The notes beneath the pieces are model-generated. The model did not search any database and was not told where the DNA came from. It saw nothing but the letters and a program-made list of their open reading frames with translations. A stretch of 5,042 nucleotides of DNA from Pseudomonadota bacterium (GTDB taxonomy: Bacteria; Pseudomonadota; Alphaproteobacteria; Caulobacterales; Aquidulcibacteraceae), in the NCBI GenBank assembly GCA_023410295.1, contig JAEYPY010000102.1, positions 1-5,042 on the forward strand, in the 5' to 3' direction. Below, one piece after another: positions 4,672-5,042 of this stretch (its first letter is position 1; every line of letters begins with the position of its first letter). Both the position numbers and the translations under genes were made by a program.

Positions 4672-5042
4672 ATGGCGCATCGCAACGCCAACATCTGGTC
4701 GCAGGCGGCCGCTGGCCTCACCGCGCTCGCGCACACGCAAGCCAGCACGTTTCGCTGGGGCGTCGTCATCGTGCTCACGGTCATCTGGATTGGCGGCGGG
4801 CTTTTCTACTGGGCTGATCGCGGCGTCTTGGAGGCGCTCTATCTCACGGTCAGCGCCGTGGCGATGTGGGACGGCTATTTCGGCGCCCAGGATCTGACGT
4901 TGCAAGTCATCCGCTATGCCGCGCTGGCTGTGCCGGTCGTCGGTTTGTTATTTGCGTTCTCCGGCCAGCTCGGCCGTTCGCTGGCGCGCATCTTCAATCT
5001 CGCCGCCGCGCATCACGTCGTCATTGCCGGCGACAGCCCCGC
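4672..5042 (+). CDS. Two-TM membrane protein with start of TrkA-N/RCK-like domain (5' part)
   Basis: The first 123 codons of a gene that runs off the window. The ATG at 4672 has an excellent ribosome binding site, GGAGGAG at 4660-4666, five bases upstream. An in-frame ATG at 4642 is possible but lies before that site. A hydrophobic segment at about 30-48 (WGVVIVLTVIWIGGGLFYWA) and another at about 79-97 (VIRYAALAVPVVGLLFAFSG) flank a loop, GVLEALYLTVSAVAMWDGYF. After a linker comes AAAHHVVIAGDSPA, which looks like the first strand and turn of a TrkA-N (RCK) NAD-binding domain. The layout recalls two-TM potassium channels with a cytoplasmic RCK domain, but the filter TVGYGD is absent. Related proteins with a loop of this kind followed by TrkA-N exist; transport activity is not established from this fragment. 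Confidence 0.6.
   Translation, partial: MAHRNANIWSQAAAGLTALAHTQASTFRWGVVIVLTVIWIGGGLFYWADRGVLEALYLTVSAVAMWDGYFGAQDLTLQVIRYAALAVPVVGLLFAFSGQLGRSLARIFNLAAAHHVVIAGDSP

Overview
The window is GC-rich bacterial chromosome. The genes point to an alphaproteobacterium, most likely near the Caulobacterales (inference). The evidence is an HslR-type S4 protein, a 7Fe-8S ferredoxin (FdxA), a CarD/CdnL regulator and an RpoH2-like heat-shock sigma factor on one strand, together with GC-biased third codon positions. I saw no insertion sequence, phage gene or CRISPR array. This looks like core chromosome with two less ordinary genes in the middle.

Positions 1-1434 hold the C-terminal end of an S4-domain RNA-binding protein (stop at 118), fdxA (171-512), a 232-base leader/intergenic stretch, carD (745-1278) and a strong symmetrical hairpin terminator (1304-1339). 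The stretch before carD has a perfect TATAAT box, two strong hairpins (the second followed by a T-rich run) and an alternative helix that excludes both. This is the layout expected of a transcription attenuator or of a small RNA. The rpoH2-like gene (1435-2319) has its own ribosome binding site and runs tail-to-tail into the next gene.

Positions 2312-3145 (minus strand) encode a lipoprotein with a staphylococcal-nuclease-like domain whose catalytic positions look altered. It is divergent from a Tat-exported FAD oxidoreductase (3278-4408), with a 132-base shared upstream region. That oxidoreductase is related to D-amino-acid oxidases but carries the family's C-terminal motif (HNYGHGGxGxxLSWG) before the FAD-binding Rossmann motif, so it appears circularly permuted. 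This is the most interesting protein in the window.

Positions 4487-5042 hold a minus-strand tRNA-Arg(CCU) with encoded CCA, then the first 123 codons of a plus-strand membrane protein. That protein has two predicted membrane segments and the start of what looks like a TrkA-N/RCK nucleotide-binding domain, in a channel-like layout without a TVGYG filter.

Functionally, the left half concerns transcription control (CarD with RNA polymerase, an alternative sigma factor) and electron transfer. The right half encodes cell-envelope or exported proteins. I see no evidence that the two halves form one system.
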